In this document: positions 26,185 to 33,664 of the stretch, in pieces
Numbering within the stretch: position 1 is the first letter of the stretch
How the letters are laid out: the number at the start of each line of letters is the position of its first letter
Virus record (IMG/VR): IMGVR_UViG_3300027797_001432
Location: 1-37,630 of that record
Length of the DNA stretch: 37,630 nt
DNA from: a virus
Reading direction: 5' to 3' (one strand)
Program-made: the position numbers and the translations under genes
Notes under the pieces: model-generated
Database searches by the model: none
Seen by the model: only the letters and a program-made list of their open reading frames with translations
Told to the model about the DNA's origin: nothing

Positions 26185-27402
26185 TTATTTAATTAAAGAT
26201 TTATAAAATTGATATCTTTCGCGAGTAACGTTATTAAGGTCATATTTGTCTTTTACGGTTTCATAAAGTCTTTCTCCAAGATCAACAATCATACTTGGAT
26301 TGTCGACCAACTTTTTAATATTTTTTGCCCAATCACTATGGTTATTATTTTCGTTAACCAATAAAGCGTTACCATCGGTAAATTTACCTTGATGTAAAGC
26401 GTGTTTTAAATCAATCGTGTATGGACCAACATTTGATGCAATTAAAGCTTTCTTATAAAATCCTGCCTCAATAACTTTCAATTGAGACTTCATTCTATTA
26501 AAGATATGATTTTGAATTGGTGATAACGATATGTCAAATTTAGAATAATTTTTAGCATATGACGTTACAGGTTTTGTCCATACTCTTACATAGTTCTCGT
26601 TATTTAAAGACCCAAAATAGGTTTCATCCGTAAATTTATTTAAAAACTCTTTGTATTTTGGTGAAACTATTTTGTAGTTATTAGTAAAAATTTCTTCGTA
26701 CTTAACCCATACAGTTTCTTCAGGGTTAATTGGTCTTTGTTTCTTTTCTCCTGTTTGTTTATTTATTTCGGTAACCATACCTCTTGTGTCAAAACCACAA
26801 ACATAAAATTGTAATTTATCTTGTATTTGGGATAATTTGCTAACCGTCCCATCTAATAATTTTAAATCATGTAAGTGAGAGGATCCCCCTAACCAACCTA
26901 CTCTTATTTTATCTGAAGGTAATGTTTCCTCATTGTATTGAGGATCCTGTGGGTCTATTGCGTTTGGTAACACAATAACATTTTTATTAAATTTTCTAAT
27001 CTCATTAGCAAAAATTTCAGTGGTTGTTGTTACGTATGAGGCGGCTTTAAGATTTTGAACTATTTTTTCATGTATCTTATTTGCCAAGATAAGTTGTTGT
27101 ATTGGATGTTCCTTTGTTGGTAACCAATAATCATCAATATCCCCAACAACAATAATTCCTTCTAATTTTAATTTATTTATTAAAGATAAAGATTTCTCAT
27201 AATCTTGCCCAATACTTCTATGAAAATGAACAATTTGGTATTTTTTAAAATAGTTTATGTCATCAACGTTTGGTTGATAATCAATATCAATATGAAATTC
27301 TTCAGGGTACATGTTTTGTAATTTAACATGTGGATCTATAGATCTATATTTACCAACACCTGATTGATCTGAAGGTAATACTAATACGTTAATTTTTTCC
27401 AT
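26185..27402 (-). CDS. Glycosyltransferase, GT4-like (GT-B)
   Basis: 405 aa. NVLVLPSDQSGVGKYRSIDP is the N-terminal strand and loop; VVGDIDDYW and VTTTTEIFANEIRKFN belong to the first domain; VLPNAIDPQDP, RVGWLGGSSHLHDLK and QFYVCGFDTRG begin the second; LKVIEAGFYKKALIASNVGPY is the donor-binding E-x-G element. The middle (about 205-265) holds an insertion. First gene of the long minus-strand block, preceded by a leader and a terminator on the same strand. Confidence 0.85.
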   Translation of the reverse strand: MEKINVLVLPSDQSGVGKYRSIDPHVKLQNMYPEEFHIDIDYQPNVDDINYFKKYQIVHFHRSIGQDYEKSLSLINKLKLEGIIVVGDIDDYWLPTKEHPIQQLILANKIHEKIVQNLKAASYVTTTTEIFANEIRKFNKNVIVLPNAIDPQDPQYNEETLPSDKIRVGWLGGSSHLHDLKLLDGTVSKLSQIQDKLQFYVCGFDTRGMVTEINKQTGEKKQRPINPEETVWVKYEEIFTNNYKIVSPKYKEFLNKFTDETYFGSLNNENYVRVWTKPVTSYAKNYSKFDISLSPIQNHIFNRMKSQLKVIEAGFYKKALIASNVGPYTIDLKHALHQGKFTDGNALLVNENNNHSDWAKNIKKLVDNPSMIVDLGERLYETVKDKYDLNNVTRERYQFYKSLIK

Positions 27403-27450
27403 AACAAAAATATATCTAAATATTATGGAAATATCAACCTAAAAGACAAT

Positions 27451-27481
27451 AAAAAATCCCCGTCTTAAAAGACGAGGATTT
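27451..27481 (-). terminator. Rho-independent terminator before the glycan block
   Basis: On the minus strand a 13-bp stem with one mismatch (27469-27481 against 27454-27466, two-base loop) is followed by a T run (complement of 27451-27456). It lies 24 bases after the stop of the gene at 27505 and separates the two minus-strand blocks. Confidence 0.85.
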
Positions 27482-27504
27482 AAAAATTTTTAGTATAGTT
27501 AAAC

Positions 27505-28110
27505 TTATCTTGCAATCTTTTTAACTTTTAAAAGTTTACCTTCAAAAATATGTTGACCAACTCTAAATTTAAAAATATCATTAGTACTTGATTCTGACTC
27601 GGTTAATAATCCATTACTTCTTAAAACATCCTCAACTGTCTCTTTCACTATGTTTTTAATATCATTTGCGGTAAGACCTATCTGAGGTACTTTATTTTGA
27701 ATTGTTGGACTTTGTTTTTTTGATTCCCCTATGTTATCTCCTTTGGCATTAATATTCATAAGTCTTGATGCCTTTTCAACTAAGTCATCAGATAATACGG
27801 AATTGTTTAAAGGTCCTGATGGTTGTTGTATTGGGTGTTCAATCATCAATCTTTTAATTTCATCGGGTAATCTAGAATTTAAAATTTTATCTTCTGTGTT
27901 ATCAAATTGGTTTTGTTTTTTTTGTTTTACTGCGTCTTCAGATAAATACTCTTGAGGTATGTTGTAAGTTCCTTTTACAGGTTCGTACGTATCAACATTT
28001 ATATTATTATCTAAAGATTCTGTTACTGTGTTTCTACCCATATTATTATGCTTTTGCATAATTTGTTTTGATATCTGTAGTTTTTGTAATAACGCTTCTT
28101 CTGAATTCAT
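27505..28110 (-). CDS. Putative virion/head-associated protein (201 aa)
   Basis: Not recognised. I chose MNSEEALLQKLQISKQ (ATG at 28110); an ATG at 28155 would add 15 residues overlapping the upstream gene. Polar and low in hydrophobicity with GTYNIPQEYLSEDAVKQ in the first third and a C-terminal helical element NDIKNIVKETVEDVLRS followed by KFRVGQHIFEGKLLKVKKI. Possible (I/L)-x-E sites are NIGES and LLTES. The helical element resembles the capsid-targeting-like N-termini elsewhere here. Head or internal protein is an inference. Confidence 0.5.
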   Translation of the reverse strand: MNSEEALLQKLQISKQIMQKHNNMGRNTVTESLDNNINVDTYEPVKGTYNIPQEYLSEDAVKQKKQNQFDNTEDKILNSRLPDEIKRLMIEHPIQQPSGPLNNSVLSDDLVEKASRLMNINAKGDNIGESKKQSPTIQNKVPQIGLTANDIKNIVKETVEDVLRSNGLLTESESSTNDIFKFRVGQHIFEGKLLKVKKIAR

Positions 28111-28129
28111 ATTATTTAAATTTTTTTTA

Positions 28130-28513
28130 TTAATCAAAAATTGCGTTAATAACAACTCTTGACATACTTTTATCTCCGTTAGGGTTATAGTTTGGTCTAG
28201 GTTCGTTAAATTTCTCCATAGTTGGTTTTAATGCTATTATTTTATCTACTCTAAATAATCTCCAGCTTGGTAATGGTTTTTTACCTTTATACCCCCTATG
28301 TGAAGCTCCTTCCATATCCCATGCTCTTAAGACAGGGTTTCCGGATTTACTATACCCAAAACAAACAGGTTCAATAATTCTTAAACCTTTTCCTCCCGGT
28401 TCATCACCATCATAATAAACAATCACCCTACGCTTTTTTTTGATTGCGTCGACTATTGAGGATATTGATGCTACCTCAACAATAATGTCTTTAAATGAAT
28501 TGTAAAGTTTCAT
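28130..28513 (-). CDS. WYL-domain-like protein with capsid-targeting-like N-terminus
   Basis: 127 aa. The N-terminus MKLYNSFKDIIVEVAS closely resembles the T4 internal-protein targeting peptide MKTYQEFIAEA; I11-V12-E13|V14 would be the cleavage site. Residues 22-95 resemble a stand-alone WYL-like fold: AIKKKRRVIVYYDGDEPGGK, RIIEPVCFGYSKSGNPVLRAW and SWRLFRVDKIIALKP, with the R-x-IEP and R-x-FR-x-D-x-I elements. WYL domains sense ligands and often regulate transcription or nucleases. No helix-turn-helix is present. Could be a protein packaged in the head and injected, which is inference. It shares TAATG with the upstream gene. Confidence 0.55.
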   Translation of the reverse strand: MKLYNSFKDIIVEVASISSIVDAIKKKRRVIVYYDGDEPGGKGLRIIEPVCFGYSKSGNPVLRAWDMEGASHRGYKGKKPLPSWRLFRVDKIIALKPTMEKFNEPRPNYNPNGDKSMSRVVINAIFD

Positions 28514-28803
28514 TAGGTTAACGAAGCGTAAGGATATGGGTTGTCTGCTTTATATTTGTTAATAACAATTTCTGATTTTCTTTCTAATTGGTCGGTTTTT
28601 GTTCCGCCATTTACAGTATCTAAGAAAACACCGGTACCTCTACCTTTATCATCACCATCACTCATTGCATCTTTATTAGTCGATGAATACTCGTTTGTGG
28701 TCTTATAATCATTTTTAGGTATTAGTTTTTTTCTTTCTTGATCTGCATATTTAGACAACAAATTATTTGGTTGACTAAAATCTAAAGGTTCTAAAGTTGG
28801 CAT
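28513..28803 (-). CDS. Small polar protein of unknown function (96 aa)
   Basis: Not recognised. Disordered-looking, Asp/Lys/Ser/Thr/Asn-rich, with GDDKGRGTGVFLDTVNGGTK in the middle and a C-terminal NPYPYASLT. One base separates it from the gene upstream. Probably a small structural or accessory protein of the same operon. Confidence 0.55.
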   Translation of the reverse strand: MPTLEPLDFSQPNNLLSKYADQERKKLIPKNDYKTTNEYSSTNKDAMSDGDDKGRGTGVFLDTVNGGTKTDQLERKSEIVINKYKADNPYPYASLT

Positions 28804-28804
28804 A

Positions 28805-29266
28805 TTAAATTATTTTTTTTATTAAATCGTTTATCCTAATTAGGTTTTCTTTTATTTTTAAATTGTCTGTCATATCAGACGCATCAAATTCACTTGCTAA
28901 AGGCCCCAAGTCTTTAAGAAAATCCTTATCTATTGGATCCTCTGGCATGTAATCATTTTTAATGGTCTTTGTAAAATTATCGGTATCTCTTAAACCTTTT
29001 ATTGTGTTTGTTACCCAATTTCTCATTAAATCACCACCATTTAGTATGTACGGGGCATCTTCCTTGTTTCCATTATAATATCTAAACCAATTATCAATTC
29101 TTTCTAACTGTTGGAAAGTTGCGTTTTTAGAACTCCTTAATTCCTCATTTCTTTTATGTCCCTCAACAGAAGAATCAGAATTAGGGACTTGTTGAAAACA
29201 AATTGTTAAATGATCCAACAGTTCTTTTGGTACATCAATAATTTTATTATATAAATCTTTATTCAC
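28805..29266 (-). CDS. Helical protein of unknown function (153 aa)
   Basis: Not recognised. Mostly helical: LYNKIIDVPKELLDHLTICF, then SSKNATFQQLERIDNWFRYY, then MRNWVTNTIKGLRDTDNF. It overlaps the upstream gene by 8 bases. No catalytic motif seen. Similar conserved small proteins occur in T4-like phages (impression only). Confidence 0.55.
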   Translation of the reverse strand: MNKDLYNKIIDVPKELLDHLTICFQQVPNSDSSVEGHKRNEELRSSKNATFQQLERIDNWFRYYNGNKEDAPYILNGGDLMRNWVTNTIKGLRDTDNFTKTIKNDYMPEDPIDKDFLKDLGPLASEFDASDMTDNLKIKENLIRINDLIKKII

Positions 29267-29771
29267 CTTTTTTTAAAATTTGAATTAATTTATTTAAGTT
29301 AATGTCTTCTTTATCTGCAATTGCTTTAATTGATTGTAGATTTTTTTTTATAATTTTATAAATAGGGGTCTCATCGTCAGATTTAAGTTTTTCTTTTTTT
29401 ACAATATCTTCACTATCTGATTTTTTACTTAAAACTATTTCATCAATTAAAGTGTCTAACTTATCTTTTTCTAATTCAAACAATCTTCTTTTTGTATAAC
29501 AATTTTTACACCTACCTTGTTTTTTTTCTTGTTTTAGTTCTAAATCTAATTTTTTATCAAAACCAAAAACTTTACATCTCTCATCTCTTTCTAAAAAATC
29601 TTCAACTCCAAGGTCTTCCATAGATTTCATACATTCAGAATATGTTTTATCATATTCTGTTTCTTCACTACCAAACGTACCTGTTATGTCTTCTTCATCT
29701 ATCACAGGTTTGTTTTCTTCGGATTCACCATAATAAATTCTTGCAAATGGGTATTGACTTACTTTAGACAT
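29259..29771 (-). CDS. Charged protein with CxxC motif (170 aa)
   Basis: Not recognised. N-terminus KVSQYPFARIYYGESEENKP, acidic first half, and a central QGRCKNCYTKRRLFELEKDK that could bind a metal if paired with the Cys at about residues 47 and 67 or in a dimer. The C-terminal half is coiled coil. Its stop overlaps the next gene by 8 bases. Confidence 0.55.
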   Translation of the reverse strand: MSKVSQYPFARIYYGESEENKPVIDEEDITGTFGSEETEYDKTYSECMKSMEDLGVEDFLERDERCKVFGFDKKLDLELKQEKKQGRCKNCYTKRRLFELEKDKLDTLIDEIVLSKKSDSEDIVKKEKLKSDDETPIYKIIKKNLQSIKAIADKEDINLNKLIQILKKGE

Positions 29772-29815
29772 TCTTGCTGTTTGATCCGTTGTTTTTCTTG
29801 GGTGGTGATTTAATT

Positions 29816-30241
29816 TTAAAATAGGAACATTAGATCCAATTGGAGATCCGTCGGCGAAACCAATTCGTCAATTTCACCATCGGTTTTTACTTCTTTATAT
29901 TTTTCAGGAACTTTACTTGTTAGTTTAATCCCTAACTTTTGACCAAGTTTAACAATGAATGGTGTTGCAATTGATGATCCAGGGACCAACTGAAAAACAA
30001 TTAGAGGTATTAATTTTAATATATCTGAAGATTGATCTTTAATAAATTTTTTCTCTTCTTCATTTAAATCAAAATCTTTATTTTTTAAATAGTCTTTGGT
30101 TGTTGAAATAAGTATTTTTACAAGTAATCTTGTTTCTTTTACTTCGCTAATTGCTAAATCTTTATATTTTTTTAATGCACCCAAAACCGAACCAGTATTT
30201 TTTGGTTTGTCTTCACTTAACAAATTATTTGAATGTGACAT
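29816..30241 (-). CDS. LETM1-like small protein with hydrophobic segment (141 aa)
   Basis: Residues 55-112 resemble the ribosome-binding/LETM1-like domain: LNEEEKKFIKDQSSDILKLI, then PLIVFQLVPGSSIATPFIVK, then LGQKLGIKLTSKVPEKYKE. The hydrophobic stretch (76-96) could be a membrane helix. Bacterial and phage proteins with this segment are uncharacterised. First gene of a minus-strand operon that diverges from the large papain-domain gene; the 53-base gap holds motifs facing both ways. Family assignment is by eye and tentative. Confidence 0.5.
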   Translation of the reverse strand: MSHSNNLLSEDKPKNTGSVLGALKKYKDLAISEVKETRLLVKILISTTKDYLKNKDFDLNEEEKKFIKDQSSDILKLIPLIVFQLVPGSSIATPFIVKLGQKLGIKLTSKVPEKYKEVKTDGEIDELVSPTDLQLDLMFLF

Positions 30242-30253
30242 ATACAGTTTTTA

Positions 30254-30263
30254 ATATAAATAC
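30254..30263 (-). promoter_or_regulatory. Candidate promoter motif GTATTTATAT (minus strand)
   Basis: Lies 12 bases before the ATG at 30241. The plus strand of the same bases contains TATAAATA, the T4 late consensus, upstream of the gene at 30295. Orientation is therefore uncertain. Confidence 0.35.
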
Positions 30264-30274
30264 TTTGATCTGTT

Positions 30275-30284
30275 GTATTTATTA
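30275..30284 (+). promoter_or_regulatory. Candidate promoter motif GTATTTATTA
   Basis: Lies 10 bases before the ATG at 30295 and is identical to the 10-mer before the gene at 3161. A second candidate, TATAAATA, lies at 30255-30262. Inferred role. Confidence 0.35.
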
Positions 30285-30294
30285 AATAAAAAGA

Positions 30295-33150
30295 ATGGCG
30301 GGACAAAATATTAATCAATATGTGTTTCAAAAATATAAAATAAACACCGTTAATGAGTCAATGGATATGTCATTGTCGTCAGATGAAAGAGATTATAACG
30401 AGGAAGTTATTTTTTCCCCATACCTTATTGCGGAAACCTACGGTAATAAATTACCAATTAATATTGATATTAATAATCCATTAACATCTCAAGGATTAAT
30501 ATTAAATTATAAAAATTTTAATTCTAATAATGTTTTTGTTTCTCAAAATTACTATAACCCAAACAATGAAGATCTAACTTGTTTTTCATCATCAACATTA
30601 TGTGATGTAGGTTTAACAGGCATAGATAATGGTTTGGTTGATAAAATGACAGGGGAGACCTTAAATTATACAAAAGGATTATATAATGATTTTTTAAAAT
30701 TTGACAGATTACATTTTGATAGAAGAATTAAATTATTCCAAGTAACGGGATACACCCAAAGTAATAATAAATTTTCAGGAATTACAAAAGACACTCTTTA
30801 TGAGGTTGTAAGTAAAAACGATCCTCAGTTTGGTAAGTACCATGAATTGTACGGTGGTTTCTACCAAGGATTTTATAAACTATTTGGGTTTGATTATGAA
30901 GTTTTACCTGAAAGATCTTCTAAAGGTTGGTCGGTAGAAATGTTATTAAGACCTAGATTTGTTAATGAATACAATCCATTACCTACTGAAACAACTCTTA
31001 ATGAGATGTACCCAAAAAATAAAAATACGTTTTTTTATTTTGGTACAAGAGCCGAAAATAAATTTTACCATCATGCCGATGGACACCCAAATTGTTTAAC
31101 TGGTTATACAAGAGTTACTAATTCATTAAGTGGTTGTCCGTCAACATGTGCTTGTTGTGATAGAACAGTTACGGATAGTAGATGTGTTTATGTTTACCCA
31201 CCAAGATCTTATAATAACCAACATGATCCACATTTAAATTATGGATGTCCACTTTGTGGTGGGGACAAAAAAATCTCACTAACATGTGGTTGTGGTTGTA
31301 ATGAAAGTTCATGTGAAACTTGTGGGTGGGAATGTCAAATACATAATTGTGAAACAGTAATTTTACCAACACCTACCCCGTCACCAACACCAACACCTAC
31401 CCCGTCATGTGAAACACAAACACCGGTATGTACACCAACCTGTACTAAATGTGAAACGTGCGATGAGTGTACAACTTGTGGACCAACGGGTTTTACTTCT
31501 ATTGAGTACACATGTGAGACTGATCCATTGTTTGATGTTATGTCAAATAATATATCGTTTAAACTTTGTGGTGATGTGAAAAACCCACAGATTGGTGTAA
31601 AGGTATTAAGGTTTACTGGTGGTTGTGAAACAACGGGAACTTGCGTAACGGGTAAAACATATGTTACAGGATATACTATTGATGAATATTGTTCACCACC
31701 AATTTATCCTTATTGTGAAATTGTTAACCCTGATTTCTTAAATGAAGAGCATTGGTTTTTAGTTAACGTAACTTGGGAAAGATATTCATGGTTTGATTTC
31801 TGTGATTTAAAATTTTATGGAGGTTTGTTTGACATTACTAAATTTGAATACTTGGAATCTTTGGCAAACAACAGTGTTGAATTAATAAGGCCTCCTTTAA
31901 CCCATAACAATAAAAGTGGGGAATTAATAGAATTAGTTAACTTAAATGAAACTTGGTTAGATGAAAAAAAATATAGATTAGGAAGATTAAAGATTTATGT
32001 TAACGGTAAAAAAATATATACAATAGAGGACTTTGAAGAAGTAATACCAAGAGGTTTGTTTACCGACAAAGAAAAACAAATAGGAGTTCCTTTTAATATC
32101 TCTTGGGGTGGTGGAACACAAGGATTACATGAAAATTTAACTTTTTCATCTTGTTCTGCGTTAACGTCAAATTACATACAAGATCCTGAATGTTTACCTA
32201 ATAATATATTAAGTGGGACTACTTTATCGGGGTTAAGTACTAACATACTACTTGAACAAAATTTCGGAGGAACCTTTGATGGGGGGATATCTCAGTTCAG
32301 ATTTTATATTGAACCTTTAGAATCCGACGAGATCAAACATAATTTTAAATTGTTGAAAGATAAATTTATTTTATTTGATCCTGATTGTCCTGATTGTGAT
32401 ACTAAATTTTGTAAGACAAATGATTTAACATATCAGATAAATGATGTTGTTACAAGTACAACAACAATAAATTCTTTACCACATAGTTTAGGTAGGGTTT
32501 ATATTGAGGACAAAAGAGATTTAAATTATCTTATAAAAAACAACCAACGAACACTCCAACAAATATCAACACCACCAAAAGTTTTAACTCAAAGGTATTG
32601 GGACGACAATGGATGGTGGGGAGATCAAGGAAACACACCTCAATGTGTTGGGTATTCGTGGTCACATTGGTTAGAAGATGGTCCTGTACAACAATCAGGA
32701 ATTCCACCGATAATAAAACCTTTTGATATATATAAAAACGCACAAAAATTAGATGAGTGGTATGGTGAAAACTATGACGGAACATCGGTTAGAGGGGCGG
32801 TAAAATATCTTAAAAATATTGGTAAAGTAAAATCATACTATTGGGCTTTTGATGTACAAACATTGTCTGAAACAATTTTAAAATTAGGTCCTGTGGTTGT
32901 TGGGACTAATTGGTATAATGGAATGTTTTATCCTAATAAAACTGGGTTAATTAAAATTAGTGGACAGATGGTTGGTGGTCATGCCTACTTAATAAATGGT
33001 GTTGACACAAAAACAAAACAATTTAGAATAAAGAACAGTTGGGGTAAATCTTGGGGTAATGGTGGACATGCGTTTATTTCGTTTAATGATATGTCAAGGT
33101 TAATAAAAGAAAATGGAGAAATCTGTTTGGCAATTGAATTAGGAAGTTAA
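30295..33150 (+). CDS. Giant virion-type protein: lectin-like fold, Cys-rich insertion and C-terminal papain-like peptidase
   Basis: 951 aa. Residues 1-200 are beta-rich without a known motif. From about 211 (GWSVEMLLRPRF) to about 685, strands resemble a concanavalin A/LamG-like lectin fold, including GRLKIYVNGKKIYT at about 563 and GGISQFRFYIEPLESDEIKH at about 663. An insertion of roughly 255-410 is packed with cysteine pairs (CACC, CPLCGG, CGCGC, CETCGWEC, CETCDECTTC) and a PTPTPSPTPTPTPS linker (about 357-372). Residues 765-951 match papain-family (C1) peptidases: Gln778 and Cys784 with the same spacing as papain Q19-C25, GGHAYLINGVD with His896, and KNSWGKSWGNGGHAF with Asn914. No signal peptide, so it probably acts as part of the particle. 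It may cleave host surface protein or process itself or other fibre proteins. It shares TAATG with the next gene. Confidence 0.8.
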   Translation: MAGQNINQYVFQKYKINTVNESMDMSLSSDERDYNEEVIFSPYLIAETYGNKLPINIDINNPLTSQGLILNYKNFNSNNVFVSQNYYNPNNEDLTCFSSSTLCDVGLTGIDNGLVDKMTGETLNYTKGLYNDFLKFDRLHFDRRIKLFQVTGYTQSNNKFSGITKDTLYEVVSKNDPQFGKYHELYGGFYQGFYKLFGFDYEVLPERSSKGWSVEMLLRPRFVNEYNPLPTETTLNEMYPKNKNTFFYFGTRAENKFYHHADGHPNCLTGYTRVTNSLSGCPSTCACCDRTVTDSRCVYVYPPRSYNNQHDPHLNYGCPLCGGDKKISLTCGCGCNESSCETCGWECQIHNCETVILPTPTPSPTPTPTPSCETQTPVCTPTCTKCETCDECTTCGPTGFTSIEYTCETDPLFDVMSNNISFKLCGDVKNPQIGVKVLRFTGGCETTGTCVTGKTYVTGYTIDEYCSPPIYPYCEIVNPDFLNEEHWFLVNVTWERYSWFDFCDLKFYGGLFDITKFEYLESLANNSVELIRPPLTHNNKSGELIELVNLNETWLDEKKYRLGRLKIYVNGKKIYTIEDFEEVIPRGLFTDKEKQIGVPFNISWGGGTQGLHENLTFSSCSALTSNYIQDPECLPNNILSGTTLSGLSTNILLEQNFGGTFDGGISQFRFYIEPLESDEIKHNFKLLKDKFILFDPDCPDCDTKFCKTNDLTYQINDVVTSTTTINSLPHSLGRVYIEDKRDLNYLIKNNQRTLQQISTPPKVLTQRYWDDNGWWGDQGNTPQCVGYSWSHWLEDGPVQQSGIPPIIKPFDIYKNAQKLDEWYGENYDGTSVRGAVKYLKNIGKVKSYYWAFDVQTLSETILKLGPVVVGTNWYNGMFYPNKTGLIKISGQMVGGHAYLINGVDTKTKQFRIKNSWGKSWGNGGHAFISFNDMSRLIKENGEICLAIELGS
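31365..31406 (+). repeat. 18-bp direct repeat coding Pro-Thr linker
   Basis: ACCAACACCTACCCCGTC occurs at 31365-31382 and again at 31389-31406. It codes a PTPTPS linker similar in DNA to those in the two following genes. Confidence 0.85.
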
Positions 33151-33644
33151 TGAGTACAAGTATTACAATAGAAAGTATTAATTTTATTGGGGAAAGTGTT
33201 ACAGTACTTTTCAAACCCGATAACGATTTGGTTACAATTAATTTGGGTCCAATAACTCTACCGTTTATATTTTTCCCGGCTTCTTTAAACCCACCAAGAG
33301 AAGTATATGGAACATACACAATATTAGTGGATGAAAATAAATGTGTTAACATACTTAATGTTCCTAGAGTTACACCAACACCAACACCGACGATTACTCC
33401 AACAAGAACTCAAACACCAACACCAACACCTACTAACACTCCAACAACGACTTTGGATCCTTGTAAAGTACCAACACCAACACCTACGGTAACGCCAACA
33501 ATAAGTTTAACTCCAACAATAACACCTACACCAAGTGCGACTTGTACTAATCCTTGTGGGTGTGTTAACCCAACACCAACACCAACAGTTAAACCGCCTA
33601 AACCAACACAAACTTGTACAAACCCTTGTGGTTGTAATAATTAA
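33150..33644 (+). CDS. Small protein with long mucin-like Pro/Thr tail
   Basis: 164 aa. Residues 1-70 form a small beta domain (ITIESINFIGESVTVLFKPD; YGTYTILVDENKCVNILN). Residues 72-155 are almost entirely Pro and Thr (TPTPTPTITPTRTQTPTPTP and variants). TCTNPCGC occurs twice (131-138 and 155-162) and could form disulfide knots or bind metal. No signal peptide. Probably a fibre, whisker or linker component of the virion. The Thr-rich segment looks like a substrate for O-glycosylation, and a polypeptide GlcNAc-transferase-type gene lies two genes downstream. Confidence 0.65.
   Translation: MSTSITIESINFIGESVTVLFKPDNDLVTINLGPITLPFIFFPASLNPPREVYGTYTILVDENKCVNILNVPRVTPTPTPTITPTRTQTPTPTPTNTPTTTLDPCKVPTPTPTVTPTISLTPTITPTPSATCTNPCGCVNPTPTPTVKPPKPTQTCTNPCGCNN
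33372..33614 (+). repeat. Low-complexity ACACCA-type repeat coding Pro/Thr tract
   Basis: Imperfect tandem ACACCAACACCAACACCT-like units in frame encode the Pro/Thr tract. The DNA is similar to 31365-31406 and 33884-33928, so the three neighbouring genes share sequence that could recombine. Confidence 0.85.
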
Positions 33645-33664
33645 ACACCAATTAATGTAATATA

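Noticed and set aside
14266-27402. DNA glucosylation or hypermodification system
   Set aside because: The GTs are not of the T4 alpha/beta-glucosyltransferase type and no hydroxymethylase or base-modifying enzyme is seen in the window.
31169-31372. Minus-strand His/Asn-rich open frame
   Set aside because: Antisense of the cysteine-rich insertion; composition is explained by the Cys/Gly codons on the plus strand.
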